Below are positions 32,838-41,179 of a stretch of 41,179 nucleotides of DNA, one piece after another (within the stretch, counting starts at the first letter, position 1; each line of letters starts with the position of its first letter). The notes under the pieces were generated by a model that saw only the letters and a program-made list of their open reading frames with translations, did not search any database and had not been told where the DNA came from. The DNA is from an uncultured Eubacteriales bacterium (GTDB lineage: Bacteria > Bacillota > Clostridia > Christensenellales > Aristaeellaceae): the NCBI GenBank assembly GCA_902793245.1, contig CADBCX010000004.1:1-41179 (forward strand). The letters are read 5' to 3'. The position numbers and the translations under genes are program-made.

Positions 32838-35114
32838 ATGAAACAGGATCGGAAACGATGGCTGCCTCGATACAGAGTTCAGGTGCAGATGACGCTTCTT
32901 CTGCTGGTTTTTACCGTCGTCACCACGCTGGCGACCGGCTGGCTGATTTACAGCCAGGTTTCCGAACAGGTCATCCGGGACGCATGGAAGCAGCATGAAT
33001 CGCTGCTGGACAGCGCATGCCTGTCTTTGAACCAGCAGATCGAGCAGATGCGTTCCTTCACCTGGCAGCTGAACAACGACAGCGGCGTGGAAATGTATCT
33101 GCATTTGAAGGAGCAGACGCCGAAAAACATCCTGACGAAAAAATCGATCATCGAGCTGCTGCAAAAAATGAAGGCGTTCAGCAATACCCTCTGCGACATC
33201 GGCGTTTATTCGGAAGGGCTGGATATGGTGATCACCGCCGAAAGCAGCTACCCCAGCGCCGATTATTTCAGCCGCATCGACGGGCTGGCGCTTTCGGACG
33301 TGCTCCGGCTCCGGGAGCAGACCAACCATATTCCCCTCTGCGACTTCGCGGGACGCGCCACCATCTCCCGCATCATCAGCAATGACCGGGTGCTGGTCTT
33401 TATCAGCAGCCTTCCCCTCAACAGCGCATTGGGGAAAAGCTACGCCTTTTTCCACCTGCCGGAAGACAGGCTGCTGTCCTGCCTGCCGGAAAGCGAAACC
33501 GGCGTGCTGCTGCTGTGCGACCAAACGGGAACGCCTTTGATTTCCCACACGGAGGATCTGTACGGCGAGGTCAGCCGGATGTATATGGCTTCGTCCCAAA
33601 GCCGCATCCGCCTCCGGGACGCGGACTACGGCGTGCTGGCCCGGGAAACGGCGTCCGCCGGGCTGACCTGCATGGCCATCGTCCCCTACCGCGACCTGCT
33701 GCGGCCCACCGTGCATCTGCGCAGGGTCGTGATCCTGGTGATGGGATTGTGCATGGCGGGCGGGCTGATCTTCGCCGTGCTGGCCGGCAAGCGGCTGTAT
33801 ACGCCGCTGGAAAGGCTGCTGGAAAACGTGAAGCATCTGCGCATCAGCCTGCCGGACTGAGGCAGGGCCAACGAATACAAGCTGCTGGACGACGCCATCC
33901 ACATGATCTCCGCCGAAAACCACGCCCTGTCCCTGAGCAACCAGGAAATCAACCGGCTGCTGAAAAACCGCCTGCTCAGCGATTGGATGGAGGGGCGGCT
34001 GCGGAACGGCGCGGCCCAGGCCCTTGCCAAGGTGCAGGTGAGCCTGCCGTATGACCGGGTGCAGGCCGCTGTGGTGGAGGTCAATCCCCGGGCGCTGGAA
34101 CGCGCGGAGGAAGCGGCGGGCATGTGCGCCGCCGACCAGATGGAAGCGCTGGCCGCGGAAAAGGATATGGGGGCCATGCGCGTCTGGTGCGCCCAGCGGA
34201 TGGACGGCAGGCTGCTGGTGCTGTTCAACCTGGATTCCGGGCACCCGTCCCCAGAATCCATTTACGCCTTCCTGAAGGAAGCCCGGCAGGCCGTCTTCCG
34301 GGACACCCCCTGCGGCATCGGCGTCGGCCGGGCCTACGGCGTCCAGCGGGTGTCCGATTCCCTGGTGGACGCCATGCTGGCGCTGAACAGCGGAAACAGT
34401 AAGGGAGAAAACGCCCTCTGCCTGGCGGAGGAAATTCCCGACGTGCCGGACACGGAATACACGCTCAGCGCGGAACAGCGGCTGATCAACCAAATGCTCA
34501 GCGGCACGAAGGAGGAAGCGGCTGAAACGCTCCACGCCCTCTGCGCGTCGGACACAGGCGCTTCCATGCCCCGGGCCAGTCTGGTGCGGGCGCTGCTGTT
34601 CACCGCCCGGCGCGTGGCCTGCCAGGCGGGAGCGGAGGACAAGTTTACGGTGTTTTTGGAGCAGGCGGGCTTCCGGGCGGACGACATGCCCATGGAGCAC
34701 GATACGGAAGAAAGGCTGTGCCGGGTGTTCTTCTCGGTGATGGACTGCCTGTCCGCCGACGTTTCCACCCAGGAGGAGAAGCAGTACGCCAAGCTGACCC
34801 AGTACATCCAGGCGGAATACTGCCGCGACATTTCCCTGGAATCGGTCAGCGAGGCCCTCTCGATGTCGCCCAGCTACATCGGCCTGGTGTTCCGCAAGGC
34901 GGCAGGAACCAGCTTCCTGAAATACCTGACCGACGTGCGGATCGCCGAAGCGAAGCGCCTGCTCCTCACCACCGACCTGACATTGCGGGAAATCGGCCTG
35001 CGGGTGGGCATCGAAAACCAGAACACCCTGATCCGCACCTTCAAAAAGACGGAGGGAATCACGCCGGGACAGTTCAGAATGGCGAATTCGTCGATCCATT
35101 CGCAGAATGGATGA
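32838..35114 (+). pseudogene. Membrane-bound AraC-family sensor-regulator interrupted by an in-frame TGA
   Basis: Read through, this is a 758-codon gene in one frame. The first part (32838-33860, 340 residues) has a membrane helix at about 18-38, an extracellular sensor region, a second helix at about 297-317 and a HAMP-like linker. A TGA at 33858-33860 then stops it after LRISLPD. The same frame goes straight on: GRANEYKLLDDAIHMIS and, near the end, an intact AraC DNA-binding domain (DISLESVSEALSMSPSYIG, LRIAEAKRLL-like helix, RTFKKTEGITPGQFR), ending at 35114. No ribosome site precedes the ATG at 33903. A recent nonsense mutation (for example CGA to TGA), a sequencing error, or read-through are the options. 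It should control the sugar importer downstream. Confidence 0.8.
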
Positions 35115-35160
35115 TACGGAATCAGCGGATTGGGAAGCAATTTCACAGAATCAGCCATAG

Positions 35161-35236
35161 AAAAAAACGCGCGTTCATGCTATTGTTGCGTCAGGAGGTG
35201 ACACTGATGCAAAAGAAGCGGAGCGCGCGTTTTTTT
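35161..35236. promoter_or_regulatory. 13-bp inverted repeat bracketing the ribosome site of the first sugar permease
   Basis: Seven A then CGCGCG (35161-35173) is the perfect reverse complement of CGCGCG then seven T (35224-35236). The 50-base loop contains the AGGAGGTG ribosome site (35193-35200) and the ATG (35207). The right arm is coding. A stem followed by a U-run is terminator-like, so it may act as an attenuator or limit initiation. Confidence 0.55.
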
Positions 35237-36127
35237 CGCAGGATCTGGGCCGCGAAATATTTGTATCTTATGTTCCTTCCCGTCTTCCTTTATTATGTGT
35301 TTTTCCGCTACGCCCCCATGGCGGGCCTGGTGATCGCGTTCAAGGACTTCAACGCCTTCCTGGGCTTTGAAAAAAGCCCGTGGGTGGGCTTCAAGTTTTT
35401 TAATCAGTTCTTTCATTCCATTTATCTGTGGCGGCTGGTGCGCAATACCCTCCTGATCAACCTGTACGACCTGCTGTTCAACTTCCCGGCGTCCATCATC
35501 CTGGCGCTGCTGCTGAACGAGGTGCAGAACAAGCGCTTCAAAAAGGTCGCTCAGACGATCACGTATCTTCCTTATTTTATTTCCTCCGTGGTCATTGCCA
35601 GCATGGTGGTGCAGTTCCTGTCCCCCTCCAGCGGCGTGATCAACCATTTCATTGCGGCCCTGGGCGGCGAAAGGCAGTACTTCATGACCCAGCCCGGCTC
35701 CTTCCGCACGATCTACACCATCATGAACCTGTGGAAAAATATCGGCTGGAATTCCATCATTTTCCTGGCTGCCATCAGCGGCATCAACGGCGAGCTGTAC
35801 GAAGCCTGCATGATCGACGGCGGCGGCTACCTGCGCCGGATGTGGCATATCACGCTGCCCGGCATTGCCAGCACCATCGTGGTGCTGATCATCATGCGGC
35901 TGGGCCATGTGATGGACGCCGGATATGAAACCATCCTGCTGCTGCAAAACAACGCCAACCTGGAAACCAGCGACGTGATCGGCACCTACGTGTACCGCCG
36001 GGGCCTGCGGGGCGGGGAATACAGCTACGCCACCGCCGTGGGCATGTTCCAGAGCGTGATCGGCTTTTCCATGGTGATCGCGGCGAATTATCTCAGCCGC
36101 AGGTACAGCGAAACCAGCCTGTGGTGA
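35207..36127 (+). CDS. Sugar ABC permease, LplB/YteP type (set 1)
   Basis: This 306-residue permease starts MQKKRSARFFRRIWAAKYLYLMFLPV and has six predicted membrane segments. Its coupling loop YEACMIDGGGYLRRMWHITLPG (about 197-218) is of the LplB kind. I choose the ATG at 35207, six bases after AGGAGGTG; the frame is open much farther upstream but only as a shadow of the regulator gene. Family members import oligosaccharides, often from plant or host glycans, and lack their own ATPase gene, sharing a common one such as MsmX. No ATPase is encoded in this cluster. Confidence 0.93.
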   Translation: MQKKRSARFFRRIWAAKYLYLMFLPVFLYYVFFRYAPMAGLVIAFKDFNAFLGFEKSPWVGFKFFNQFFHSIYLWRLVRNTLLINLYDLLFNFPASIILALLLNEVQNKRFKKVAQTITYLPYFISSVVIASMVVQFLSPSSGVINHFIAALGGERQYFMTQPGSFRTIYTIMNLWKNIGWNSIIFLAAISGINGELYEACMIDGGGYLRRMWHITLPGIASTIVVLIIMRLGHVMDAGYETILLLQNNANLETSDVIGTYVYRRGLRGGEYSYATAVGMFQSVIGFSMVIAANYLSRRYSETSLW

Positions 36128-36140
36128 AGGAGGGAAGAGC

Positions 36141-37034
36141 ATGACAGCGGGAATCGTGAAGCGGTCCAACCGCATCCGGGTCTCCACCAGCCGGAAGGTG
36201 TTTATCGTGGTCAACACGGTCGTGCTGCTGCTGCTGTGCGCCGCCATGCTGTATCCGGTCATCTTCGTCACCGCCGCCTCCTTCTCGGAGGAAACGGCCA
36301 TTCTGAAAGGCGAAATCTCCATCTTCCCGGTGCGGGCCCACATCAAAGCCTACCAGAAGGTGTTCAATTATCCGCTGCTGTGGCGCAGCTACGGAAACAC
36401 CCTGCTGTATACCGGCCTGGGCACGCTGATCAACCTGATCCTGACGGTGTGCGGGGCCTGGGCGCTGAGCCAGAAGAAGATGGTGGGGCGCAGGTTCCTG
36501 ACCCTGATGTGCACCTTCACCATGTTTTTCAACGGCGGCATGATCCCCACGTTCCTGGTGATCAAGGAACTCAAGCTGCTCAACACCATCTGGGCCATCC
36601 TGCTGCCCGGCGCGGTGAGCACCTACAACATGATCCTGATGCGCACCTTCTTCCTGGCCATTCCCCAGAGCCTGGTGGAAGCGGCGGAGCTGGACGGATG
36701 CAGCGATTTCGGGGTGCTGTTCCGCATCGTGCTGCCCCTGAGCCTGGCCAGCCTGATGACCATCGGCATGTTCTACGCCGTGGCCCACTGGAACAGCTAT
36801 TTCAGCGCCGTGCTGTATCTGAGCAAGCCGGAGCTGTATCCCCTGCAAATCATCCTGCGCCAGGTGGTGCTGATGAATGAAATCGTGGAGAACGCTTCCA
36901 GCACCGAAAACGTGATGGCCGAGGGCATCAAATACGCCACCATCGTGGTGGCCATGCTGCCCATGCTGTGCATATATCCCTTCGTGCAGCGCTATTTCGT
37001 CAAGGGCGTCATGATCGGCTCCGTGAAGGAGTAA
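36141..37034 (+). CDS. Sugar ABC permease, LplC/YtcP type (set 1)
   Basis: This 297-residue partner permease has six membrane segments, the first at about 21-42, and the coupling loop VEAAELDGCSDFGVLFRIVLP near 174-194. It ends FVKGVMIGSVKE, a C-terminus characteristic of the YtcP/LplC group. RBS AAGGAGGG lies before the ATG, 13 bases after the set 1 LplB-type stop. It would form the heterodimeric channel with the preceding gene product. Confidence 0.93.
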   Translation: MTAGIVKRSNRIRVSTSRKVFIVVNTVVLLLLCAAMLYPVIFVTAASFSEETAILKGEISIFPVRAHIKAYQKVFNYPLLWRSYGNTLLYTGLGTLINLILTVCGAWALSQKKMVGRRFLTLMCTFTMFFNGGMIPTFLVIKELKLLNTIWAILLPGAVSTYNMILMRTFFLAIPQSLVEAAELDGCSDFGVLFRIVLPLSLASLMTIGMFYAVAHWNSYFSAVLYLSKPELYPLQIILRQVVLMNEIVENASSTENVMAEGIKYATIVVAMLPMLCIYPFVQRYFVKGVMIGSVKE

Positions 37035-37100
37035 GCATGCTTTGATACATTGCCCCGCGGATACGGGGCCAAAAATAAACAAACCAAAGGAGGTCGTCCC

Positions 37101-38627
37101 ATGAAGTTCTTCACCCGTTTCCTGGCCGTTCTGCTGGCCCTGTCCCTGATGCCGCTGGCCTGCACGGCCCTGGCCGAGGAGCCCGTCACCATCACCATCT
37201 GGGGTTCCGACCGTGAAAACATGCCCTTCCGCAATGGACTGATGACCATTGAAATGCTCAAGGAAAAGCTGGGCATCAACATCGAAATCATCTCCGCCCC
37301 CACCGAGAGCCTGGCGGAGAAATACGGCCTGCTGATGGCGGGCGGCGACATTCCCACCATCGTGCAGTACAAGGCCAAAGACCTGCTGCTGTACAAGGAC
37401 GCCTGGCAGCCGCTGAACGACATGATCAACGAGACCGACACCCCCAACCTCTGGAAGGTGTACGGCGATCCCGAAATCCGCCGCAAGGTCAGCGACGCGG
37501 ACGGCAACATGCGCTTCATCGGCCAGCGCACGGCCATCACCGCGGGCAAGCTGTACTTCTACCGCCAGGACTGGCTGGATAAGCTGGGCCTGGAAACGCC
37601 CAAGACCGTGGAAGACCTGTACAACGTGTTCGTCGCCATCCGGGACGGCGACCCCAACGGCAACGGCGACAAGGACGAAGTCCCCTTCTCCGTGCGCAAG
37701 AACGGCAGCAACAACCGCGGCAACGTGATGCCCTTCGTGCATAACTGGGGCATTGCGGAGACCTTCTTCGCCGAGGACGGCCAGGTGAAATTCGGCGCGA
37801 CGGACCCTCGGATGAAGGAAGCGCTGGAATGGCTGCACCGCTGCTATGAAGAAAAGCTGCTGGATCAGGAATACCTGACCCGCGACAAGACCGCCTGGTA
37901 CAGCGAATGGACCAACAACCAGGTGTTCATGAGCTATGACTGGAGCGCCTACATCGACAACGTGAGCAACCTGTTCAAGGGCCAGGAAAGCGATGTGCAT
38001 ATCGTAGGCGCGGTTCCGCCCGAAGGCCCCACCGGCATCAGCGAAACCCGCGACCAGCTGCAGCCCATCACCGTGGACGAGGACTGGAACGCCGGCATTT
38101 TCGTGGGCGCCAGCGCGGAGCAGAAGGCCGCGGCCCTCAAGCTGTTTGATTACCTGTACAGCGAGGAAGGCATGATCCTGCTGAACTTCGGCGTGGAAGG
38201 CCAGCACTTCAACATCGTCGACGGCGAATACAAGTATTCCGACCTGATCATGAACAACCCCGACGGTCTCTCTCCCCAGGATGCCCTGCGCACCTTCGGT
38301 ATCCAGAGCATGCTGACCCTGCTCCAGGATGCCCGCTATGAGCGCGCCTTCGTCAGCGACGAAGTGAACCGCATCCGCGACATCTACGAGCAGGAAGGCC
38401 ACATCGGCCCCGCCTTCCCGACGCTGGCCTTCACCAACGACGAGCAGAGCGTGATCAACGAAAAGTACACCGAAATCGAAACCTATGTGAATGAAATGAT
38501 CGACAAGTTCATCATGGGCGTGGAACCCCTGGATCACTTCGACGCCTTCGCCGCCCAGGTGGAGAGCATGGGCCTGGCCGACGTGCTCAAAGCCTATCAG
38601 GACGCCTATGACCGGTACATGAAATAA
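37101..38627 (+). CDS. Extracellular sugar-binding protein, LplA/YtcQ type (set 1)
   Basis: This 508-residue solute-binding protein of the large YtcQ/LplA class has a signal peptide (cut near ALA-EE, residue 26). A Cys at 21 is in a poor lipobox context (PLAC). The mature start EPVTITIWGSDRENMPF and later GLETPKTVEDLYNVFVAIRDGDPNGNGDKDE, with its calcium-loop-like DGDPNGNGDKDE, are typical. RBS AAGGAGG precedes the ATG at 37101; a TTG 51 bases earlier is an unlikely start. The sugar bound cannot be predicted. Confidence 0.93.
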   Translation: MKFFTRFLAVLLALSLMPLACTALAEEPVTITIWGSDRENMPFRNGLMTIEMLKEKLGINIEIISAPTESLAEKYGLLMAGGDIPTIVQYKAKDLLLYKDAWQPLNDMINETDTPNLWKVYGDPEIRRKVSDADGNMRFIGQRTAITAGKLYFYRQDWLDKLGLETPKTVEDLYNVFVAIRDGDPNGNGDKDEVPFSVRKNGSNNRGNVMPFVHNWGIAETFFAEDGQVKFGATDPRMKEALEWLHRCYEEKLLDQEYLTRDKTAWYSEWTNNQVFMSYDWSAYIDNVSNLFKGQESDVHIVGAVPPEGPTGISETRDQLQPITVDEDWNAGIFVGASAEQKAAALKLFDYLYSEEGMILLNFGVEGQHFNIVDGEYKYSDLIMNNPDGLSPQDALRTFGIQSMLTLLQDARYERAFVSDEVNRIRDIYEQEGHIGPAFPTLAFTNDEQSVINEKYTEIETYVNEMIDKFIMGVEPLDHFDAFAAQVESMGLADVLKAYQDAYDRYMK

Positions 38628-38680
38628 CGGATTCACGGCACTGTTCAGCCGAGACCGTTTGGAGGACACTTTAAGTAATG

Positions 38681-38915
38681 GAGGAAGGATTAGGGAATAG
38701 GGATTAGCCATCACCCCCTCCATTGTCATCCCGACCGGAACGGAGCGATAGCGCAGTGGAGTGGAGGGACCTGAGGGCTGGATTTCATGCTTGTTGGCAG
38801 AGTGTGCTGCAATTAGGTCCCCTTCGACTTCGCTCAGGGCTGGCTCTCGACTTCATTCCGCTGGCGCTCCATTTCGCTCGGGATGACAGTCAAAAAACTA
38901 AACCCTAATCTCTCC
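38681..38915. repeat. Nested repeat: outer GGATTAGGG arms around a GTCATCC-type element
   Basis: The left arm (38681-38708) has heptad-like GGATTAG and GGGAATA units; the right arm (38898-38915) carries the reverse complement of GATTAGGGTTTAG. Between them lies the GTCATCC...GGATGAC element. It looks like a heptad-armed element that received another repeat, or a composite of both. Confidence 0.6.
38725..38887. repeat. GTCATCC...GGATGAC inverted repeat, copy 3 (diverged, longer)
   Basis: The ends GTCATCCCGACCGGAACGGAG and CTCCATTTCGCTCGGGATGAC are inverted repeats, with inner GGGACCT and AGGTCCC. At 163 bp it is longer and more diverged than copies 1 and 2. It fills most of the 358-bp gap between the two importer sets, and I see no promoter in the remainder. 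Confidence 0.85.
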
Positions 38916-38985
38916 GATATCAAAGCGTCCCATCATCCTGCGGGAAAACCGCCCGAAGCGTTTTCCCGCGAAGGAGGAAGCCCAC

Positions 38986-39906
38986 ATGTCCAGCCGATTG
39001 CGCCGCCTGGGGATCGCCGTGTGGCAGGCGCGGTATATATATCTTCTGCTGATTCCCGGCATTGTGTATTTCGCCGTATTCTATTACGCGCCCATGAGCG
39101 GGCTGGTGCTCGCCTTCAAAAAATACAACGCCAGGCTGGGAATCTGGGGCAGTTCATGGGTCGGCATGGCGAACTTCCAGCGGATCTTCACCACGCCCGC
39201 CGCGGTGACCGCCATCCGCAACACGCTGGAAATCAATTTTTCCAGGCTCCTGTTCCAGTTCCCCGTCCCGATCCTGCTGGCCCTGCTGATCAACGAAATG
39301 CGGGGCACGAAAATCAAGCGGGTCTATCAGACCGTGTACACCTTCCCCCATTTCCTGTCCTGGGTGGTGGTGTCCGCCATCATTTCCAATTTCTTCGCCA
39401 ACAACGGCATGATCAATACGATCATCGCCTCCACGGGCGGCGCGAGGATCAGCTTCCTGTCCAACGCGGCGCTGTTCCGCCCGCTGCTGTATTTCACCCA
39501 TAACCTGAAAGAAATGGGCTGGAGCTCCATCATCTACATCGCCGCCATTACGTCCATCGACCCCACCCTTTACGAAGCCGCCACCATGGACGGGGCCGGG
39601 CGGCTGCAGCAGGCCTGGCATGTGACGCTGCCCTGCATCCGGACCACCATCATCACCCTGTTCATTCTCCAGGTGGGCCGCATCATGAACTCCGGCTTCG
39701 AGCAGATTTTCTATATGCAGAACCCCAGCGTCAAGGGCGTCAGCGAAATCCTGGACACCTACATCTACAGCATCACCTTTGACGCCGTGCCCAGCTACGG
39801 CTTCTCCACGGCGGTGGGCATGTTCAAATCCGTCATCAACCTGATCATGCTGGTCAGCGCCAACTGGGTCATCAAGCTGCTGGGCGGCAACGGCCTGCTG
39901 GGCTGA
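38986..39906 (+). CDS. Sugar ABC permease, LplB/YteP type (set 2)
   Basis: This 306-residue permease is a paralogue of the gene at 35207, with the same length and the same opening pattern (YIYLLLIPGIVYFAVFYYAPMSG). The coupling loop is YEAATMDGAGRLQQAWHVTLP near 196-216. Six membrane segments are predicted. RBS AAGGAGG lies upstream of the ATG. It begins the second importer set, and its divergence from set 1 suggests a different sugar rather than a recent copy. Confidence 0.93.
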   Translation: MSSRLRRLGIAVWQARYIYLLLIPGIVYFAVFYYAPMSGLVLAFKKYNARLGIWGSSWVGMANFQRIFTTPAAVTAIRNTLEINFSRLLFQFPVPILLALLINEMRGTKIKRVYQTVYTFPHFLSWVVVSAIISNFFANNGMINTIIASTGGARISFLSNAALFRPLLYFTHNLKEMGWSSIIYIAAITSIDPTLYEAATMDGAGRLQQAWHVTLPCIRTTIITLFILQVGRIMNSGFEQIFYMQNPSVKGVSEILDTYIYSITFDAVPSYGFSTAVGMFKSVINLIMLVSANWVIKLLGGNGLLG

Positions 39907-39923
39907 GGGAAGGAGGAATGAGC

Positions 39924-40820
39924 ATGGACGCTTCCGTGCCGCGAAAGGCAGACAAACCCAGGCGGAAAAAATGGAGCCGGGGCGATTACGTGGTGTTCTT
40001 CCTGCTGACGCTGACGGCGCTGATGATCCTGATGCCGTTCTATAACGCCGTGGTGATTTCCCTGGAAACCAACCGGGCCTACGCGCTGCATCCCGTATCC
40101 CTGTATCCCACGGAATTTTCCCTCAAAAACTATCAGTATCTGATTGACAAGGGCCAGCTGGGCATCGGCTTCCAGAACACGATTTTCATCACTGTTACCG
40201 GCACAGCGCTCAGCATGGCGGCTTCCGTCATGATGGCCTACGCCTTCTCCCGGAAGTTCCCCGGGAAAAAGCTGTTCTTCCTGCTGATGATGTTTACCAT
40301 GTTCTTTTCCGGCGGCATGATCCCCACCTACCTGCAAATGAAAGCGCTGAAGCTGATTGATTCCCGGTGGGGCATCATCCTGTTCGTGGGCGTTTCCACC
40401 TACAACATCGTCATCCTGAAAAGCGGCTTTGAGCAGACGCCGGTAGACCTGGAGGACGCGGCCAAGATCGACGGGGCCAATGACCTGGTGATTTTCCTCC
40501 GGGTGATGCTGCCTCTGCAGGGGCCGCTGCTGGCCACCTTCACCCTGTTCACCGCGGTGGCCTACTGGAACGAATGGTTCTGGAGCATGCTGCTCATCAA
40601 CTCCTCCAGCAAAATGACGCTGCAGACCGTGCTTCGCTCCATCGTGGCGGAAGCGGCGGCGGCGGCGGACGTGTCCACCGGCGAGGCCGATTTGGACGTG
40701 TTCTCCCAGGGGGTCAAGATGGCCGCCGTGATGATGGCCATGGTGCCCATCATGTGCTTCTATCCGTTCCTGCAAAAGTATTTCGTCAAAGGGGTCATGG
40801 TCGGCTCCGTGAAAATGTAA
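39924..40820 (+). CDS. Sugar ABC permease, LplC/YtcP type (set 2)
   Basis: This 298-residue partner permease has six membrane segments and the coupling loop LEDAAKIDGANDLVIFLRVMLP near 176-197. It ends YFVKGVMVGSVKM, as in set 1. I choose the ATG at 39924 because AGGAGG (39911-39916) is seven bases upstream; the ATG at 39918 is only one base from that site. The N-terminus is notably basic (RKADKPRRKKWSRGD). Confidence 0.93.
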   Translation: MDASVPRKADKPRRKKWSRGDYVVFFLLTLTALMILMPFYNAVVISLETNRAYALHPVSLYPTEFSLKNYQYLIDKGQLGIGFQNTIFITVTGTALSMAASVMMAYAFSRKFPGKKLFFLLMMFTMFFSGGMIPTYLQMKALKLIDSRWGIILFVGVSTYNIVILKSGFEQTPVDLEDAAKIDGANDLVIFLRVMLPLQGPLLATFTLFTAVAYWNEWFWSMLLINSSSKMTLQTVLRSIVAEAAAAADVSTGEADLDVFSQGVKMAAVMMAMVPIMCFYPFLQKYFVKGVMVGSVKM

Positions 40821-40873
40821 GTCCACGGCAGGCAAGCCGTTGGAAATATAGCATTTGGAAAGGGGTAACTCTC

Positions 40874-41179
40874 ATGAAAAAATGGCTGGCGTTGTTTCTC
40901 GCGCTCCTGATGGTGGTGCCGTGCGTATCGGCTCTCGCGGATTATGACACGCACATCTCCTTCACCATCAACTCCACCCACTCCAATTCCTCCATGGATT
41001 ACAACAGCGACAACATGTACAAGTACATCTCCGAAATGTTCAATTTTGACTACGAGGTGTATCCGGTTTCCAAGGACAGCCAGAGCGAAAAGATCCGCAC
41101 CTGGATCAACGGCGGCACCATGCCGGACATCGTGACCTGGCGCAATTTCGATTACCAGGAATACGCCACCTACGCCGAG
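40874..41179 (+). CDS. Extracellular sugar-binding protein, LplA/YtcQ type (set 2, cut by window end)
   Basis: The first 102 codons of a solute-binding protein run to the edge of the window. The signal peptide MKKWLALFLALLMVVPCVSA is followed by DYDTHISFTINSTHSNSSMD and then GTMPDIVTWRNFDYQEY, which fits the YtcQ/LplA class. RBS AAAGGGG precedes the ATG. With the two permeases before it, it completes the second importer set in the same order as set 1. Confidence 0.88.
   Translation, partial: MKKWLALFLALLMVVPCVSALADYDTHISFTINSTHSNSSMDYNSDNMYKYISEMFNFDYEVYPVSKDSQSEKIRTWINGGTMPDIVTWRNFDYQEYATYAE

Noticed and set aside
33858-33860. TGA as a selenocysteine codon
   Set aside because: It falls in a cytoplasmic linker with no redox role, and I see no convincing SECIS hairpin with the expected loop directly after it. 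Kept only as a thing to test.
32640-35099. Open antisense frame of 819 codons opposite the AraC regulator
   Set aside because: It has no ribosome site, no domain and a His/Gln/Gly-rich composition typical of the complement of GC-rich coding DNA. The plus strand shows clear sensor and AraC sequence.
36093-38729. Open antisense frame of 878 codons opposite the set 1 permease and binding protein
   Set aside because: Same cause: biased third positions remove stops on the opposite strand. The sense frame holds recognised families across the whole stretch.

Overview
The window looks like chromosomal DNA from a GC-rich, Gram-positive-type anaerobe of the Clostridia, probably an uncultured gut or rumen lineage. 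The reasons are strong AGGAGG-type ribosome sites, ATG/GTG/TTG starts, a clostridial-style Rrf2/NifS/NifU cluster, an XRE-cupin regulator next to potABCD, LplABC/YtcQ-type sugar importers with an AraC regulator, and signal peptides and surface SH3 proteins of monoderm type. UGA is clearly an ordinary stop here. The order or family cannot be fixed from the sequence alone. No rRNA, tRNA, CRISPR array, transposase or phage gene was seen.

Layout. 1-1823 (minus): the start of a probable YprB-like ribonuclease H protein, then two overlapping VanY-type D,D-carboxypeptidases. 1974-6202 (minus): iscR, nifS, nifU and a long hflX whose N-terminus carries a JAMM-like metal motif; an IscR-type operator sits at the iscR promoter. 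6544-10683 (plus): a MarR regulator and a heterodimeric ABC exporter of the TM287/TM288 kind. 10684-11386: a structured 255-bp element between two copies of a terminator hairpin, then the promoter of a nine-repeat SH3 protein (11387-13861). 13961-15313 (minus): a DUF4097 lipoprotein and a small doubtful ORF. 15544-22199 (plus): XRE-cupin regulator, potABCD polyamine importer, and a peptidoglycan-binding phosphodiester glycosidase overlapping potD. 22253-28019 (minus): aldose 1-epimerase, then a GldA/GldF/GldG-type ABC system with a DUF4340 protein. 28269-28751 (plus): an unknown membrane protein. 28752-32615 (minus): thioesterase, zinc-ribbon protein, DUF4003 protein and two DHH phosphoesterases. 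32838-41179 (plus): an AraC-type membrane sensor-regulator broken by an in-frame TGA, followed by two successive permease-permease-binding-protein sets for sugar uptake, the last one cut by the window end.

How it works together. Most of the window is housekeeping plus envelope and nutrient uptake: Fe-S cluster assembly under its own repressor, polyamine import under a cupin sensor, oligosaccharide import under an AraC sensor, drug or lipid export under MarR, and several secreted cell-wall proteins. The intergenic spaces are unusually rich in palindromic elements. At least three families occur: heptad-armed inverted repeats (five or six copies), a near-perfect 21-bp-stem hairpin (three copies with compensating base changes), and GTCATCC...GGATGAC elements (three copies).

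The points most worth a second look are the JAMM-HflX fusion, the in-frame TGA in the sensor-regulator, the 13-bp inverted repeat bracketing the ribosome site of the first sugar permease, the 255-bp element that appears to have split or duplicated a terminator, and the paired operators in front of the polyamine regulator. I found no clearly new multi-gene system.
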